Assembly (NCBI RefSeq): GCF_015732285.1
Contig: NZ_WIQU01000014.1
Coordinates: 62,001 to 126,000 of the forward strand
DNA: 64,000 nucleotides
Source of the DNA: Pectinatus frisingensis
GTDB lineage: Bacteria > Bacillota > Negativicutes > Selenomonadales > Selenomonadaceae
Direction of reading: 5' to 3'
Every line of letters starts with the position of its first letter. The stretch's first letter is position 1. The translations under genes were made by a program, and so were the position numbers. Below the pieces are notes generated by a model, which was not told the DNA's origin, did no database searches, and saw only the letters and a list, made by a program, of their open reading frames with translations. Of this stretch, positions 36,809-47,568 are shown piece after piece.

Positions 36809-36914
36809 CTAAAGAGTTATAGAACAACTCAAACACCGCTTTTTTATATAATTTTTTATTTAAATGACATTGTACTGGCAGAAAATTTTTTAAAGTTATT
36901 TATGGTCATGTTTA

Positions 36915-37376
36915 CTAATTCCCTATTGTGAAAAACTGCATGATAAAATAAGTCAAACCTGCCGCGATGAGCGGCCCAACAGCCAGGCCATGAAGGAAAA
37001 ATACGCCCAGCATCGTACCGATGACAATTGCTGCAACTACTTCGGGTGATCCGTGGAGTAGTCCGCCTCCATACCCGGCTGTCGCTGCCGTAAAAATTCC
37101 TGCCGCTATTGCTGCAAGTCCCAAAGGAGTTTTAAAAGAATCCATTATGGTTTTAAAAGTGATATCGCCAGTGGCAATTGGCATAAGAAGTGCTGCCGTC
37201 ATTAATATTATTCCCCATTTCAAACCATGTACAGCAAAAATATGCATAAATTCTGTTACACCCAGCAATTTCAACACGATAACAATACCTGCAGCGTATA
37301 CCACAGTAAGATTATGCCCCACGAGACTACTGATAAAAATAACCAGCAGCACTATATAACCGGAATCCATCATCAT
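36915..37376 (-). CDS. DUF441 (UPF0756, YeaL-like) membrane protein
   Basis: 153 residues, four hydrophobic helices. The family blocks GHNLTVVYAAGIVIVLKLL, GLKWGIILMTAALLMPIATG, HGSPEVVAAIVIGTMLGVFFLHGLAVGPLIAAGL match the DUF441 pattern; function unknown. Three ATG codons in a row follow GGGGGA, and the third (37370) has the best spacing. It is 14 bp downstream of a small open frame and divergent from a LysR gene. Confidence 0.87.
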   Translation of the reverse strand: MMMDSGYIVLLVIFISSLVGHNLTVVYAAGIVIVLKLLGVTEFMHIFAVHGLKWGIILMTAALLMPIATGDITFKTIMDSFKTPLGLAAIAAGIFTAATAGYGGGLLHGSPEVVAAIVIGTMLGVFFLHGLAVGPLIAAGLTYFIMQFFTIGN

Positions 37377-37390
37377 TCCCCCATAGATTT

Positions 37391-37579
37391 TTATTCAAGA
37401 TAATCAAAAAATTTTGCATTATATGAAACAATATCAGTATGCTCCAATTTAAGCGGATATTTATGACAGTATTCATAATTTTTACAGCATCTTCTGGCAC
37501 GCTGCATTTTTTTATTGCGATAATCATTCAACTGTCTCAATAGTACTTCTTTCATATTAATCGACCAACATCTCTGCAT
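37391..37579 (-). CDS. Small basic Cys-containing hypothetical protein (62 aa)
   Basis: MQRCWSINMKEVLLRQLNDYRNKKMQRARRCCKNYEYCHKYP... has four Cys and many Arg/Lys. The ATG at 37579 has TTGGAG nine bases upstream, which is better than the ATG at 37594. It ends 14 bp before the DUF441 gene, so the two may form an operon opposite the LysR gene. I recognise no family; the spaced RRCC...CHK could bind metal or be coincidence. Confidence 0.45.
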   Translation of the reverse strand: MQRCWSINMKEVLLRQLNDYRNKKMQRARRCCKNYEYCHKYPLKLEHTDIVSYNAKFFDYLE

Positions 37580-37709
37580 AATAATCATCTCCAATTATTC
37601 ATCTCACATTCATTATGGCAATAATTGCTTTTAAATGGAAATACTTTTATAGTATTTATATATAGTTTTTTACTATATATAAATGTTGATATTAAGGAGT
37701 ATCTGCATT

Positions 37710-38603
37710 ATGACTATTATTCAAATGAAATATTTTTATGAAGTATGTCGCTGGCAAAACATTACTAAAGCTGCAGAATATCTGCATGTGTCACAACCCA
37801 CTGTAAGTGTCGCAATGCAGACTTTAGAGGCTGAGACTGGTCTGAATCTTTTCCGACGCAACGGTAAAAAACTTTTTGTTTCTAAAGATGGCAATATGCT
37901 GCTGACAAAAATACGTCCGCTGCTCGAAGAATTGGATCAACTGCAGCACACAATCAATGACATGTCCCACCGACGCAATCATATTAGGATTGCATTACCC
38001 CCACAGGTCGGCAGCTACGTCATTCCTTTTTTGCTGGGAGATCTTCGTCGAGCCCATTCAGAAATCATACTGGAAATCATCGAGATAAGTACTGCTGATT
38101 CGCTGCAGTTACTCAAAAATGAAACCATTGATATGGCTATAATCAATTATACGCATAGCAGTGATGATTTTCTCTATCATCATCTGGCTACTTCAGAATG
38201 CTGTTTTTGCACTTACGCCGGGCATCCTCTGGCAGAGCAGATTTCCATTTCCATTAACGCATTGAAAAATGAACCTTTGGTGATGCTTGATACCAGTTTT
38301 AATATAACACATCTTATTTACCGTGAATTCGCCAAAGAAAATCTTCAAATGAAAATAATCCATTACTCTCCTCATCTATTTACTATTAAAAGCCTTGTAC
38401 AGCACAAGATAGCTTCTACCTTTCTGATGCGTCATGCCGTCTCCCCAGGGGATAATCTGATTCCTCTGTCATTGGCAAAACCACTATATCTTGAGACTGC
38501 CATAGTCACTAAACGTAACAGGCAAATCTACGCAGATGAACGTTTAATCATTAATTTTATTAAAAAACTTTTTGATAATGCTGCAATTCATGACAATAAT
38601 TAA
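37710..38603 (+). CDS. LysR family transcriptional regulator
   Basis: 297 residues. N-terminal winged helix MKYFYEVCRWQNITKAAEYLHVSQPTVSVAMQTLEAETGLNLFRR, then a LysR substrate-binding domain. The frame opens at ATG 37683, but AAGGAG at 37694-37699 points to ATG 37710. Divergent from the small ORF/DUF441 pair, its probable target. The 130-bp gap holds a palindrome-like TATATA-rich stretch near 37660-37680 but no clear T-N11-A site I would assert. Confidence 0.9.
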   Translation: MTIIQMKYFYEVCRWQNITKAAEYLHVSQPTVSVAMQTLEAETGLNLFRRNGKKLFVSKDGNMLLTKIRPLLEELDQLQHTINDMSHRRNHIRIALPPQVGSYVIPFLLGDLRRAHSEIILEIIEISTADSLQLLKNETIDMAIINYTHSSDDFLYHHLATSECCFCTYAGHPLAEQISISINALKNEPLVMLDTSFNITHLIYREFAKENLQMKIIHYSPHLFTIKSLVQHKIASTFLMRHAVSPGDNLIPLSLAKPLYLETAIVTKRNRQIYADERLIINFIKKLFDNAAIHDNN

Positions 38604-38633
38604 TATTAATTACAATGAATTGACTTATCAAAA

Positions 38634-38756
38634 AAAGAGCTGCCGCATGTAAACATTTCATTCATAAATATGCATATTCCATTTCTTGTCCGTTTTTAAA
38701 AAACGGCAGCGATTTGCATCTTTATGGGATCAATGGTATTATGTGACAGCTCTCTT
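38634..38756. repeat. Dispersed element, copy B (inverted relative to copy A)
   Basis: Read on the minus strand it runs AGAGCTGTCACATAATACCATTGATCCCATAAAGATGC, then ATGCATATTTATGAATGAAATGTTTACATGCGGCAGCTCT. This parallels copy A (GGACTGTCACACAAATGGTATTGACCTCATAAAAATGC and CGCATATTTATGAATGAAAATGTTTACGTGCGATAGTCC). Ends GAGCTGCCGCAT and ATGTGACAGCTC are inverted repeats. The centre holds an extra hairpin (CCGTTTTT/AAAAACGG) and has diverged. Confidence 0.7.
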
Positions 38757-38874
38757 TCAAAACGATTCATTGGCATCAGCTTCAATCCGGCAGCTATGCC
38801 AAATTTGTTATGCAGATATAAACTCACTCGTACAAATTATTTCATACCATATTTTACTTATCGGAGACCCATTA

Positions 38875-39576
38875 TTATTCATACATTTTTTTCAATTGGG
38901 TAAGAAACATATTCATCCATTTATTATCCTGCTTTATATACTCAGGATGTGCTGCTACCTCTTCCGGCGTCTGAACATAAGTTCCAGGTATCATTTCGCC
39001 GGCACAATTCTTAATAAGTCCATTGACGATTTCAGCCGTATTTTCCAAATGATATTGAAAACCAAACACCCGTTTTTTGTAAACGAAAGCCTGGTGTTCA
39101 CAAGCAGCACTTGATGCTATGCACTCTGCTTTTTGAGGAAGTTCACTAAAGGTATCGCCATGCCATTGAAAAACAATTGGATTTTCCGGGAAAAAAGAAA
39201 ACAAAGGAGACTGTCTTGCCCTTTCGCTCAACCGTATCGGAAACCAACCAATTTCCTTACAAGGATTAGCAGTCACCTTACCACCAATCGCGTCAGCCAG
39301 TAACTGGCCGCCAAGGCAAAGTCCTATGACAATCTTACCTGCTGCAATACTTTCCTTGATAAATACTTTTTCCTTAGCAAGCCAAGGATAATTTTTTTCG
39401 TCATAAATATTCATCGGACCACCCATGATCACGAGCCAGTCAAAATCTTTTTGCCTTGGCAAAGAGTCACTTTGATATAATTGTGTACTGCTCACAAAGC
39501 AATTGTTTTCTTCTGCCCACGTAAGAATACTGCCGGGATTTTCAAATGGTACATGCTGCAAATAGTGTATTCTCAT
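38875..39576 (-). CDS. Type 1 glutamine amidotransferase (class I GATase)
   Basis: 233 residues. Nucleophile elbow GLCLGGQL with Cys at about 87, oxyanion region MGGPMNIYDE near 61, and His/Glu in FQYHLE near 177. Stand-alone GATases of this group are often annotated as GMP synthase-like or gamma-glutamyl hydrolases; no synthetase partner is adjacent. AGGTAGGG before ATG 39576 sets the start, 12 codons inside the longest frame. Confidence 0.86.
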   Translation of the reverse strand: MRIHYLQHVPFENPGSILTWAEENNCFVSSTQLYQSDSLPRQKDFDWLVIMGGPMNIYDEKNYPWLAKEKVFIKESIAAGKIVIGLCLGGQLLADAIGGKVTANPCKEIGWFPIRLSERARQSPLFSFFPENPIVFQWHGDTFSELPQKAECIASSAACEHQAFVYKKRVFGFQYHLENTAEIVNGLIKNCAGEMIPGTYVQTPEEVAAHPEYIKQDNKWMNMFLTQLKKMYE

Positions 39577-39785
39577 ATTTTCCCTACCTCTCATCTTTTT
39601 TTCAGACGGCAAAGTTTAAATTATTTTACCATAATCGCTGATAAAATGCCGACTGCCTTACCTGATAAAACATATGCCAACATATTTTATCATAATGAAA
39701 TTATAGCATAGCTAAATTTAACGAACAATAAAAACACATTTCCCCATCATTCATTAAACCGACTATTCATCGAAAAATAATAAGA

Positions 39786-39825
39786 GCACCTGTCACTTAC
39801 TATTTAAAAGCAGAGCAACAGGCAC
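39786..39825 (-). terminator. Terminator of the D-lactate dehydrogenase gene
   Basis: On the minus strand GTGCCTGTTGC (39825-39815) pairs fully with GTGACAGGTGC (39796-39786) when G-U pairs are allowed, followed by CTCTTATTATT. The same arms do not pair on the plus strand, so the terminator is direction-specific. Confidence 0.55.
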
Positions 39826-39841
39826 TTTTGTTAATCATTTA

Positions 39842-42695
39842 TTATTTTGCGCACTCGTCAACCAAATAGGCAATGGATTGGTAACAAATGCCACTTTTCG
39901 CTGCAAGTCCCACTTCACAGGTTCGACTATTTGAATAGCCATGTTTACAGCCAGCCGGAATTGCTTCATTCAAATGTTCTAAAGCCGATTCATTCAGTTC
40001 AGGAATTTTAAATCCCTTATCACCGGCAAAGCCACAGCAATGAACTTTTTCCGGAATGATTACTTTGTCGGCGCACGCTTCAGCAACATCCTTAAATTTT
40101 TCAAACATCCCCATCTTTCTGGAACTGCATGTAACATGGAGCATAATAGTTTCTGACGATTTTTTTATATTCAACTTAGGTAAAAGAAAATCATGAATAA
40201 AATCCACTGTATCATAAATCTGAAGATTTTTCCCCATGACTTTTTTCATACGATAAACACAGGGACTGGTATCACATAAAATAGGATATTCTCCATTGTT
40301 ACTACAGCCAAGTAACAGTTTCTCCAGTTCAGCACTCATACGATCTGCCGCTTCAAAAAAGCCTTCACTTTCAAACGGCATACCGCAGCAATATTTATCC
40401 ATATTATCCGGCAGTATTACTGCGTAGCCTGCTTTTTTCAGCAAAGATAGCATTACATCACTAACCTGGCGTTTATCATCATCCAATTTAGAAGGCCCCA
40501 TCATTCGTGTTACACAACTAGGATAATAAACCACTTTTGGTTTCTGCGTATCGTTTTCCGATATCGTTTGTTGTGGTGTAGCACCTTTTTTCGGCATCCA
40601 TTTTGTCCAGCGGGGAATTTTCCCACCGCTGGCATCTCTGACTTTTTTTGCAATATATTCCATAGCAGTCGTTCCCAATACCGAATGAGCTGCATTGGCT
40701 CCAGTTAATCCAAATTTCATAAAACTACTTACACCAGCAAAATGATTAGTTATAAAATCTGCCGTATTTTTAGCACTGTCAGTAGCCGCCAATGAACGTT
40801 CATGTTTAGTAAAATCACCCGTATTGATTGAAACAGGACAAGACAGCTGACATAATCCATCTGCTGCACAGGTTGCTTCACCGAGATATTCATAAGCTTT
40901 TTTAAATTGGTTCAGCAAATTCGGACTTTTCCCTGTGACGGTCAGGCGGGTAATTTCCCTTTGTGTAGCAATTCGCTGCCGCGGTGAAAAAGTCAGATTA
41001 TGCGATGGGCAGTTGACTTCACAGTAACCACACTCTATACATTTATCAATTATCCCATCTGTTGGCAGCATTGCTTTAATATTTTCAACAAATAAATTAC
41101 CATTTTCCGTAATAATTACATCTGGATTCAATATATCGTCCGCATCAAAGGCAGTTTTTAATTGTTTCATTAGTTTATAGGCCTTTTTACCCCATTCCAT
41201 TTCGACAAATGGTGCCATATTGCGGCCCGTACCATGTTCAGCTTTTAACGAACCATTATATGTTCCTACAACGAATGAACAGATATCTTCGATGAACACT
41301 TTATATCTTTGTTTATCCTCTTTTGAACTAAATGACTGTGTGAATACAAAATGGACATTTCCATCCAGAGCATGACCATAAATGATTCCATCACCATAGC
41401 CATGTTCATCCATACATTTACGTAATGTCATTACTCCATCTGCCAATTTTTCTTTTGGAAAAGCAATGTCTTCAATTATAACTGTTGTGCCGATTTCCCG
41501 TATTCCGCCGACAGCCGGAAATATTCCCGCCCTAATTTTCCAAAGTTGTTCATATTCTTTTCTTACATCAGTAAATTCAATTGGTTCGAGCACTTTAATA
41601 TCCGATAATTTTTCTTTTACCTGCCCTATTTGTTCATAAAGCGTCTCATTATCTTCAGCCCGTATCTCCACTAACAAAGCAGCAGCCTGCTCTGGTAATG
41701 TTTTTATATAAGACGGCACTCCGGGTTCATCTTCAACGGAGCGCAATGATACCCTGTCCAAGAGTTCTGCTGCCGACACCAGTGGTCTGTATAGTTTCAT
41801 GACTGCCAGACAAGCAGTATTCATATCAGGAAAAATCATTAACGAAGATGCCTTATATTTATTGTCTAATACAGTTCTATACGTTATCTCGGCGATAAGC
41901 GCCAGTGTTCCTTCTGATCCTATCAACAGATGTTTTAAAATGTCGATCGGATCATGATAATCAACAAATGCGTTCAAACTATAACCTGTGGTATTTTTTA
42001 TCTTAAACTTATGCTTTATTAATTCCCTAAGCTTATCATCTGACTGAACTTCATCTCGCATAGTCTGCAATTCTTCAACTAATTTACTATGTTCACTTTC
42101 CCATGATTTTCGCGACTGTGCATTGGCTGTATCCAATACTGATCCATCAGCAAAGACTACTTTCATATCCTCCACTGTTTTGTAGCTGTTATCTGAGGTT
42201 CCGCAGCACATACCGCTGGCGTTATTAGCTGCCATTCCACCAATCATTGCATGATCAATAGAAGCAGGATCCGGACCAATTTTGCGCGAATATGGTTTCA
42301 GATATAAATTAGCCGCTGAACCGATTATTCCCGGTTGAAGAGTAATTCGACTGCCATCATCATCTATTGAATAACTTTGCCAGCCTTCAGATATAACTAC
42401 CAGCACCGAATCAGTCAAAGCCTGTCCACATAAACTTGTTCCGGCTGCCCTAAACGTAAGCGGTATTTTCTGTATAGCCGCTTCCTTGATCAAAGAAGAA
42501 ACTTCTGTAATATCTCTCACTTGTACCACAATTTTAGGCGTTATCCGATACAGACTGGCATCTACACCATAAGCATATCTTCTGACAATATCTGTAAAAA
42601 TACGATTCTGCGGTATATATCGCCGAATATTGTGATAAAACTCTTGGTATGGTACAGGCAAATCATTATCGTTATTTCTATATTTTAGTGCCATA
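39842..42695 (-). CDS. FAD-linked D-lactate dehydrogenase with 4Fe-4S and CCG domains
   Basis: 951 residues, a GlcD-GlpC type fusion that oxidises D-lactate (or a related 2-hydroxy acid) and passes electrons to quinone or a flavoprotein. N-terminal FAD_binding_4 (IPLTFRAAGTSLCGQALTDSVLVV, HAMIGGMAANNASGMCCGT), then the FAD-oxidase C domain (IYGHALDGNVHFVF, EHGTGRNMAPF). Ferredoxin-like CIECGYCEVNCP and CAADGLCQLSCP follow, then the two CCG modules (YYPSC...CCGMPFES and VTCSSRKMG...CCGFAGDKGF). AAGGAGGGTGATC lies before ATG 42695; the longer frame to 42880 has no support. Confidence 0.9.
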
Positions 42696-43130
42696 AGATG
42701 ATCACCCTCCTTATTTGACCTTCCGGCATCCATAAAATGTATAATTAATTTATTGCAGCAAACCGCCCCACCATAAAACTCTGTCCTAAACATCTGCAAT
42801 CTAAGCTTAAACATTTTTACCGTGCCGTCAGCAATCTTATACAATTTATATGATAACTTATTATCAAAACACGTCAACACCTATGCAAATTGCCTTGAAT
42901 AATCAATAAATTTGTTTTTATAAGTATATGCTTTACAGTTTTCCTTATTTGACATTTTCTTGAATACCCAGCAATTATTTTTCAACTTTTCCAATATTTC
43001 CAAAAGCCTTATATATAAGCTATCTGCAATTATATTTATAATATATTCATATTTTTATTGATTCTTTTTGAATTACGGCTATTATTAAGTATTTACTCCC
43101 GCTTAATATAAAAACATGGCCGATTTTATG
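42696..43130. other. AT-rich gap upstream of D-lactate dehydrogenase
   Basis: Frames here are low-complexity extensions of the downstream gene. I see no RNA gene or reliable promoter. The region between it and the APC permease ends with the permease terminator. Confidence 0.4.
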
Positions 43131-43138
43131 AATAAAAA

Positions 43139-43190
43139 AGCATGATTGTCTGCAATAAAAATCATATAATCAACTGCAGGCAATCATGCT
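43139..43190 (-). terminator. Terminator downstream of the APC permease
   Basis: AGCATGATTGTCTGCA (43139-43154) pairs with TGCAGGCAATCATGCT (43175-43190) with one mismatch. On the minus strand the stem is followed by TTTTTATTC, as expected for the permease transcript that ends just upstream at 43213. Confidence 0.75.
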
Positions 43191-43212
43191 TCTTTATTCG
43201 TATCACTTTATA

Positions 43213-44589
43213 TTATTTATTTAGCAGACTGTGTTTACAACTATAGCCAAAGTATATAAATAATCCTATAGTACACCAAACTATAAATCGTATCCATGTT
43301 TCAATCGGTAAATTATACATTAAATAACCACAGGAAAATACGGCCAGCGGTCCCACTGCCCATACTGCCGGGCAGCGAAATTTTCTTGGTAAATCGGGTT
43401 TTCTCAGCCGCAATACCATTACTCCCACCGCTGCAACAAAAAATGCCGACAAAGTACCGATATTGGCCATCTCAGCGATAACTCCAATGGGTGCAAATCC
43501 GGCAATAACCGATACTACGATGCAGCCGACTGTGGTAACTATATACGGAGTCCTATATTTCGAATGTATTTTGCAGATTTGGGCTGGAATCATACCGTCG
43601 CGACTCATAGCAAAGAAAATACGCGCTTGTCCATATAATAAAACCAAAAGCACTGTGGTAATACCGCAGATTGCCCCCACTCCTACTAATGCCGATCCGA
43701 TATTATAACCAATATAACGCAGAGCATAGGCAACCGGTTCCGGATTATTGAGTGAAGTATATGGTACTACTCCAGTGAGAACACCTGCTACTGCGACATA
43801 AAGCAATGTGCAAATTATTAATGAACCGATCATTCCCCGCGGTAAATCACGGGCCGGATTCTTACATTCCTCAGCAGTAGTGGCTACAGCATCAAATCCA
43901 ATATATGCAAAAAACACAATAGCGGCTCCACCGGCTACTCCCGAAAAACCAAATGGCATAAATGGATGCCAGTTCATTGTATCAACTTTAGGTCCTGCCA
44001 AAAACAAAAATATAAAAATAGCAAGCAGCTTAACTCCTACCAAAATACGATTCAATTTTGTACTTTCTTTGGTACCACGTACAAGAAAAAATGATAATAA
44101 TAGTGTTATTAAAATTGCCGGTATATTTATTAATCCCCCATCTGCCGGAACATGCGTGAAAGCAAATGGAAGCTGCACACCCGCCGACTGAAAAAGCCCG
44201 GTAACGTACCCGGACCAGCCAGCGGCAACAGCACTTGATGTAACAGTATACTCCAGCACCAGATTCCACCCGACAATAAAAGCTACAATTTCACCCAATG
44301 AAGCATACGAGTATGTATAAGCGCTCCCTGAAATCGGTACAATTGAAGAAAATTCGGCATAAGCCAGTCCTGCCATCCCGCAGGCAAAACCGGAAATAAT
44401 AAATGACAACATGACTGCAGGACCTGCATATTTAGCCGCTGCCACACCGGTCAGGACGAATATTCCTGTTCCTATCACGCCCCCTATTCCCAATAAAATA
44501 AGGTCTATAACTCCCAGATTTTTGACCATCCCCGATGCCAAGGCCATCTGCTTCATTTGTTCAATATCTTTTGTCCGAAAAAAATTCAT
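43213..44589 (-). CDS. APC family amino acid permease (CAT/YfnA-like)
   Basis: 458 residues, about 12 hydrophobic helices. LGIGGVIGTGIFVLTGVAAAKYAGPAVMLSFIISG is the conserved helix 1 motif, and GLAYAEFSSIVPISGSAYTYSYASLGEIVAFIVGWNLVLEY and FFAYIGFDAVATTAEECKNPARDLPRG are typical of the cationic amino acid transporter group. Single gene with its own terminator. Substrate not determinable. Confidence 0.9.
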   Translation of the reverse strand: MNFFRTKDIEQMKQMALASGMVKNLGVIDLILLGIGGVIGTGIFVLTGVAAAKYAGPAVMLSFIISGFACGMAGLAYAEFSSIVPISGSAYTYSYASLGEIVAFIVGWNLVLEYTVTSSAVAAGWSGYVTGLFQSAGVQLPFAFTHVPADGGLINIPAILITLLLSFFLVRGTKESTKLNRILVGVKLLAIFIFLFLAGPKVDTMNWHPFMPFGFSGVAGGAAIVFFAYIGFDAVATTAEECKNPARDLPRGMIGSLIICTLLYVAVAGVLTGVVPYTSLNNPEPVAYALRYIGYNIGSALVGVGAICGITTVLLVLLYGQARIFFAMSRDGMIPAQICKIHSKYRTPYIVTTVGCIVVSVIAGFAPIGVIAEMANIGTLSAFFVAAVGVMVLRLRKPDLPRKFRCPAVWAVGPLAVFSCGYLMYNLPIETWIRFIVWCTIGLFIYFGYSCKHSLLNK

Positions 44590-44720
44590 AGCGCATCACA
44601 TTCTCCTAGTATATTATGACTTTAGTTTTCTGCATCTTTACAATTATACTTTAATTTTTCTGCATAGCATATAGATTAATATTAGTTTTTTTAATTTTCT
44701 CCGCAAATTTATTGCGAAAT

Positions 44721-45602
44721 TTAAATTTTTTTAAAAAACTGCTGCAGACTTTCAATGAGCTTAAGCGATGCCGCCGACATATGGCGGCCCTTACGATAAA
44801 CTATACCAATAGTCCTTTTTATTGCCGTATCTGCAAACGGTATTGCTTTAATACTGCGCCGATTACACATACTGCGTACATAAAGATGCGGTAGTACACT
44901 CACCCCAATGTTTTGCTCTACCATTTCACGTAAATCATCCATTTGACTAAGTTCCAGTATTGGTGAAAACGGACAACCCTTTATTTTGCAAGCTTCATCA
45001 AAAATTCGTCTTATTATAAAATTTTCCGACATCAATATAAGCGGAACATCGCCAAGCTCTTTGAACTTTACTTGTTTTTTCCCTGCAAATGGATGATTTT
45101 GGGCCGTCATCACAACCATTTCTTCTTGGTATAGCGGAACACTAGTCAACTCCTTGTTGACAATTGGTAAAAATACCACACCAAAATCTAATTCATTTTG
45201 TACCAGTCTATGACATATCTGCTCTGTTGACAATTGCTGCAGTTCAATATGGATTTTAGGATATTCTTTATGGAACTCAATTATTGTTTCCATCATCAAA
45301 TAAGTCCCCAGGCATGCTACCTTTATTCTCCCCAATGCCAATCCGTTAAGCTGGCTTATCTCTGTCCTGGCCTGTTCAATTGTATCAAAAATCCTCATGC
45401 TGTGTTTAAATAATATTTCCCCTGCAGGCGTAATCAAAACCGTTTTACCGACTCTGTCAAATAACTTAGCCCCTATTTCCTGTTCAAGTACTTGTATTTG
45501 CTGGCTCAATGTGGGTTGTGCTATATTAAGGCTTTCTGCCGCTTTTGTAAAATGACGATATTTACACACTGCCATAAAATATTGTAAATGTCTTATTTCC
45601 AT
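44721..45602 (-). CDS. alsR: LysR family regulator, AlsR-like
   Basis: 293 residues. Helix-turn-helix MEIRHLQYFMAVCKYRHFTKAAESLNIAQPTLSQQIQVLEQEIGAKLFDR matches the AlsR/CynR group, followed by the effector domain. It faces alsS-alsD across a 222-bp divergent gap, the same arrangement as alsR-alsSD in Bacillus, where AlsR activates acetoin formation in response to acetate and acid. The name rests on family similarity plus context. Confidence 0.85.
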   Translation of the reverse strand: MEIRHLQYFMAVCKYRHFTKAAESLNIAQPTLSQQIQVLEQEIGAKLFDRVGKTVLITPAGEILFKHSMRIFDTIEQARTEISQLNGLALGRIKVACLGTYLMMETIIEFHKEYPKIHIELQQLSTEQICHRLVQNELDFGVVFLPIVNKELTSVPLYQEEMVVMTAQNHPFAGKKQVKFKELGDVPLILMSENFIIRRIFDEACKIKGCPFSPILELSQMDDLREMVEQNIGVSVLPHLYVRSMCNRRSIKAIPFADTAIKRTIGIVYRKGRHMSAASLKLIESLQQFFKKI

Positions 45603-45653
45603 TTTTAACCTCCATTATAGTTTATACCTATTATAATAATCGAAAAATATTAA

Positions 45654-45682
45654 TTGAACAATCATTTTCTTTGTGTTATATT
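45654..45682 (+). promoter_or_regulatory. Promoter of alsS-alsD
   Basis: TTGAAC (45654-45659), a 17-base spacer and TATATT (45677-45682), about 140 bp upstream of alsS in the gap shared with the divergent LysR gene. Confidence 0.6.
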
Positions 45683-45824
45683 GTGTTTATGGAAAGGCAC
45701 TAAATCAATTAATATCATTTATAGTAATTTTTGCTTTTTCATTTCTTGTATTTTTTCGGCCGGAAAAATTTGTTAATGAAAGACAGCCTATAAAAATATA
45801 TGCTTTATTAAAGAAGGTATAGTC

Positions 45825-47537
45825 ATGCAACAATTAGAAATGAAAAAAACTGTTGACGTAAAAACAGATTCTGCTCCGAAACAGCTTACCGGTGCAGAAT
45901 TAGTAATAAAAAGTCTGGAAAAACAAGACGTAAAATACATTTTCGGTATCCCTGGCGCCAAAATTGATAAGGTATTTGATGTTCTGCAGGACCACGGTCC
46001 AAAACTCATCGTCTGCCGTCACGAACAAAATGCCGCTTTTATGGCAGCAGCAGTTGGACGCCTAACCTGTAAACCCGGTGTATGTCTTGCCACGTCGGGA
46101 CCAGGTGCCACTAATCTGGTTACAGGACTTGCTACTGCAAACGCAGAAAATGATCCGGTAGTCGCATTAGTCGGCAATGTCAGCCGTGATGACAAACTAA
46201 AACAAACCCACCAGGCACTTGATAATATTGCAGTATTCAAGCCTATCACCAAATATAGTGCGGAAGTAATTCATCCCAGTACTGTTCCTGAAGTTATGAT
46301 GAATGCTTTCCGTGCAGCCGAATCTTCTAAACAAGGTGCTGCTGTAGTAAGTTTTCCACAGGATGTGCTGGGTGAAACTACATCGGCAAGACCGCTAAAT
46401 AATTTTACCAGATCAGAACTTGGCAGTGCTCCGGAAAATGCTGTCGAAAGAGCGATAGCCGCTTTAAAATATGCTAAAATGCCTGTAATATTGGCAGGTA
46501 TACGGGCAAATCGTTTTTCTGTGGTGAGAGCGGTACGAACTTTATTAAAAAAATGCAGTATCCCCGTGATCGAAACATTTCAGGCATCCGGTCTTATCTC
46601 TCGGAATTTAGAAGAAAATTTTCTTGGCCGAGTCGGATTATTCCGCAATCAGCCCGGTGACCATGTTCTTGAAAAAGCCGATGTATTACTTACTATAGGC
46701 TACGACCCTGTAGAATATGATCCCAAATATTGGAATGATAATACAGACCGTATCATCATTCATTTAGATGAGAACTCTCCTGCTATCGACAACTGCTACC
46801 AACCCAATATAGAACTTATCGGCAACATTGAAGCAACTGTCAACGAAATTACCAAACGCTTGGATAAAGTAAGTATTGCCCCGGAAAATCTGCACTTTTT
46901 AGATATCATGCGTGATGAATTATCTGCCAATGATATCCCTCCAAGAAATAATTCTACCAACTTAGTTCATCCTCTGCAATTCATCCATGAACTACGCAGT
47001 GCAATCAGTGACAGCACGACAGTAACCTGCGATGTTGGTTCGCATTATATCTGGATGGCCCGTCATTTTCGGACTTATGAACCAAAAACACTGTTGTTCA
47101 GCAATGGTATGCAGACACTTGGCGTTGCCCTGCCTTGGGCAATAGCTGCCAGCCTTGTCAACAACAAAGCTAAAACTATTGCTATTTCCGGTGACGGTGG
47201 CTTCTTATTTTCTGCCATGGAATTGGAAACAGCCGTCCGTTTGAAACTGCCGATTGTCCATTTCGTTTGGAGGGATGGAACTTACAATATGGTTGCTTTT
47301 CAACAAATGATGAAGTACAATAGGACCTCGGGTATAAATTTTGGTTCTGTTGACGTGGTAAAGTATGCTGCTGCATTTGGCGCTAAGGGATTACGTGTCA
47401 ATTCACCTGATGAACTGAATACCGTTTTAAATAAAGCATTGTCTTATAACGATTGTCCTGTAGTTGTCGATGTCCCGATAGATTATCGCGATAATATTAA
47501 ACTTGGCATGCAAATATTGCCAAATCAACTTAATTAA
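45825..47537 (+). CDS. alsS: Acetolactate synthase, catabolic type
   Basis: Thiamine-diphosphate enzyme joining two pyruvates to 2-acetolactate; 570 residues. [20 protein letters not shown] near residue 34, the catalytic Glu in [42 protein letters not shown], and the TPP motif [28 protein letters not shown]. Absence of a regulatory subunit gene and pairing with alsD support the catabolic (acetoin) form over the biosynthetic IlvB. GAAGG lies before ATG 45825. Confidence 0.94.
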   Translation: MQQLEMKKTVDVKTDSAPKQLTGAELVIKSLEKQDVKYIFGIPGAKIDKVFDVLQDHGPKLIVCRHEQNAAFMAAAVGRLTCKPGVCLATSGPGATNLVTGLATANAENDPVVALVGNVSRDDKLKQTHQALDNIAVFKPITKYSAEVIHPSTVPEVMMNAFRAAESSKQGAAVVSFPQDVLGETTSARPLNNFTRSELGSAPENAVERAIAALKYAKMPVILAGIRANRFSVVRAVRTLLKKCSIPVIETFQASGLISRNLEENFLGRVGLFRNQPGDHVLEKADVLLTIGYDPVEYDPKYWNDNTDRIIIHLDENSPAIDNCYQPNIELIGNIEATVNEITKRLDKVSIAPENLHFLDIMRDELSANDIPPRNNSTNLVHPLQFIHELRSAISDSTTVTCDVGSHYIWMARHFRTYEPKTLLFSNGMQTLGVALPWAIAASLVNNKAKTIAISGDGGFLFSAMELETAVRLKLPIVHFVWRDGTYNMVAFQQMMKYNRTSGINFGSVDVVKYAAAFGAKGLRVNSPDELNTVLNKALSYNDCPVVVDVPIDYRDNIKLGMQILPNQLN

Positions 47538-47568
47538 TCAATTGTTCATTTTGAAAGAGGTGTTATAA

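Noticed and set aside
36814-36850. Hairpin GAGTT/AACTC followed by T6 after the tetR gene as a terminator.
   Set aside because: Stem of only 5 bp, and the T run starts nine bases after the stem; too weak to list as a feature.
42696-42880. N-terminal extension of the D-lactate dehydrogenase frame.
   Set aside because: A near-perfect AAGGAGGGTGATC site lies before the ATG at 42695, and the added 61 residues show no family match.
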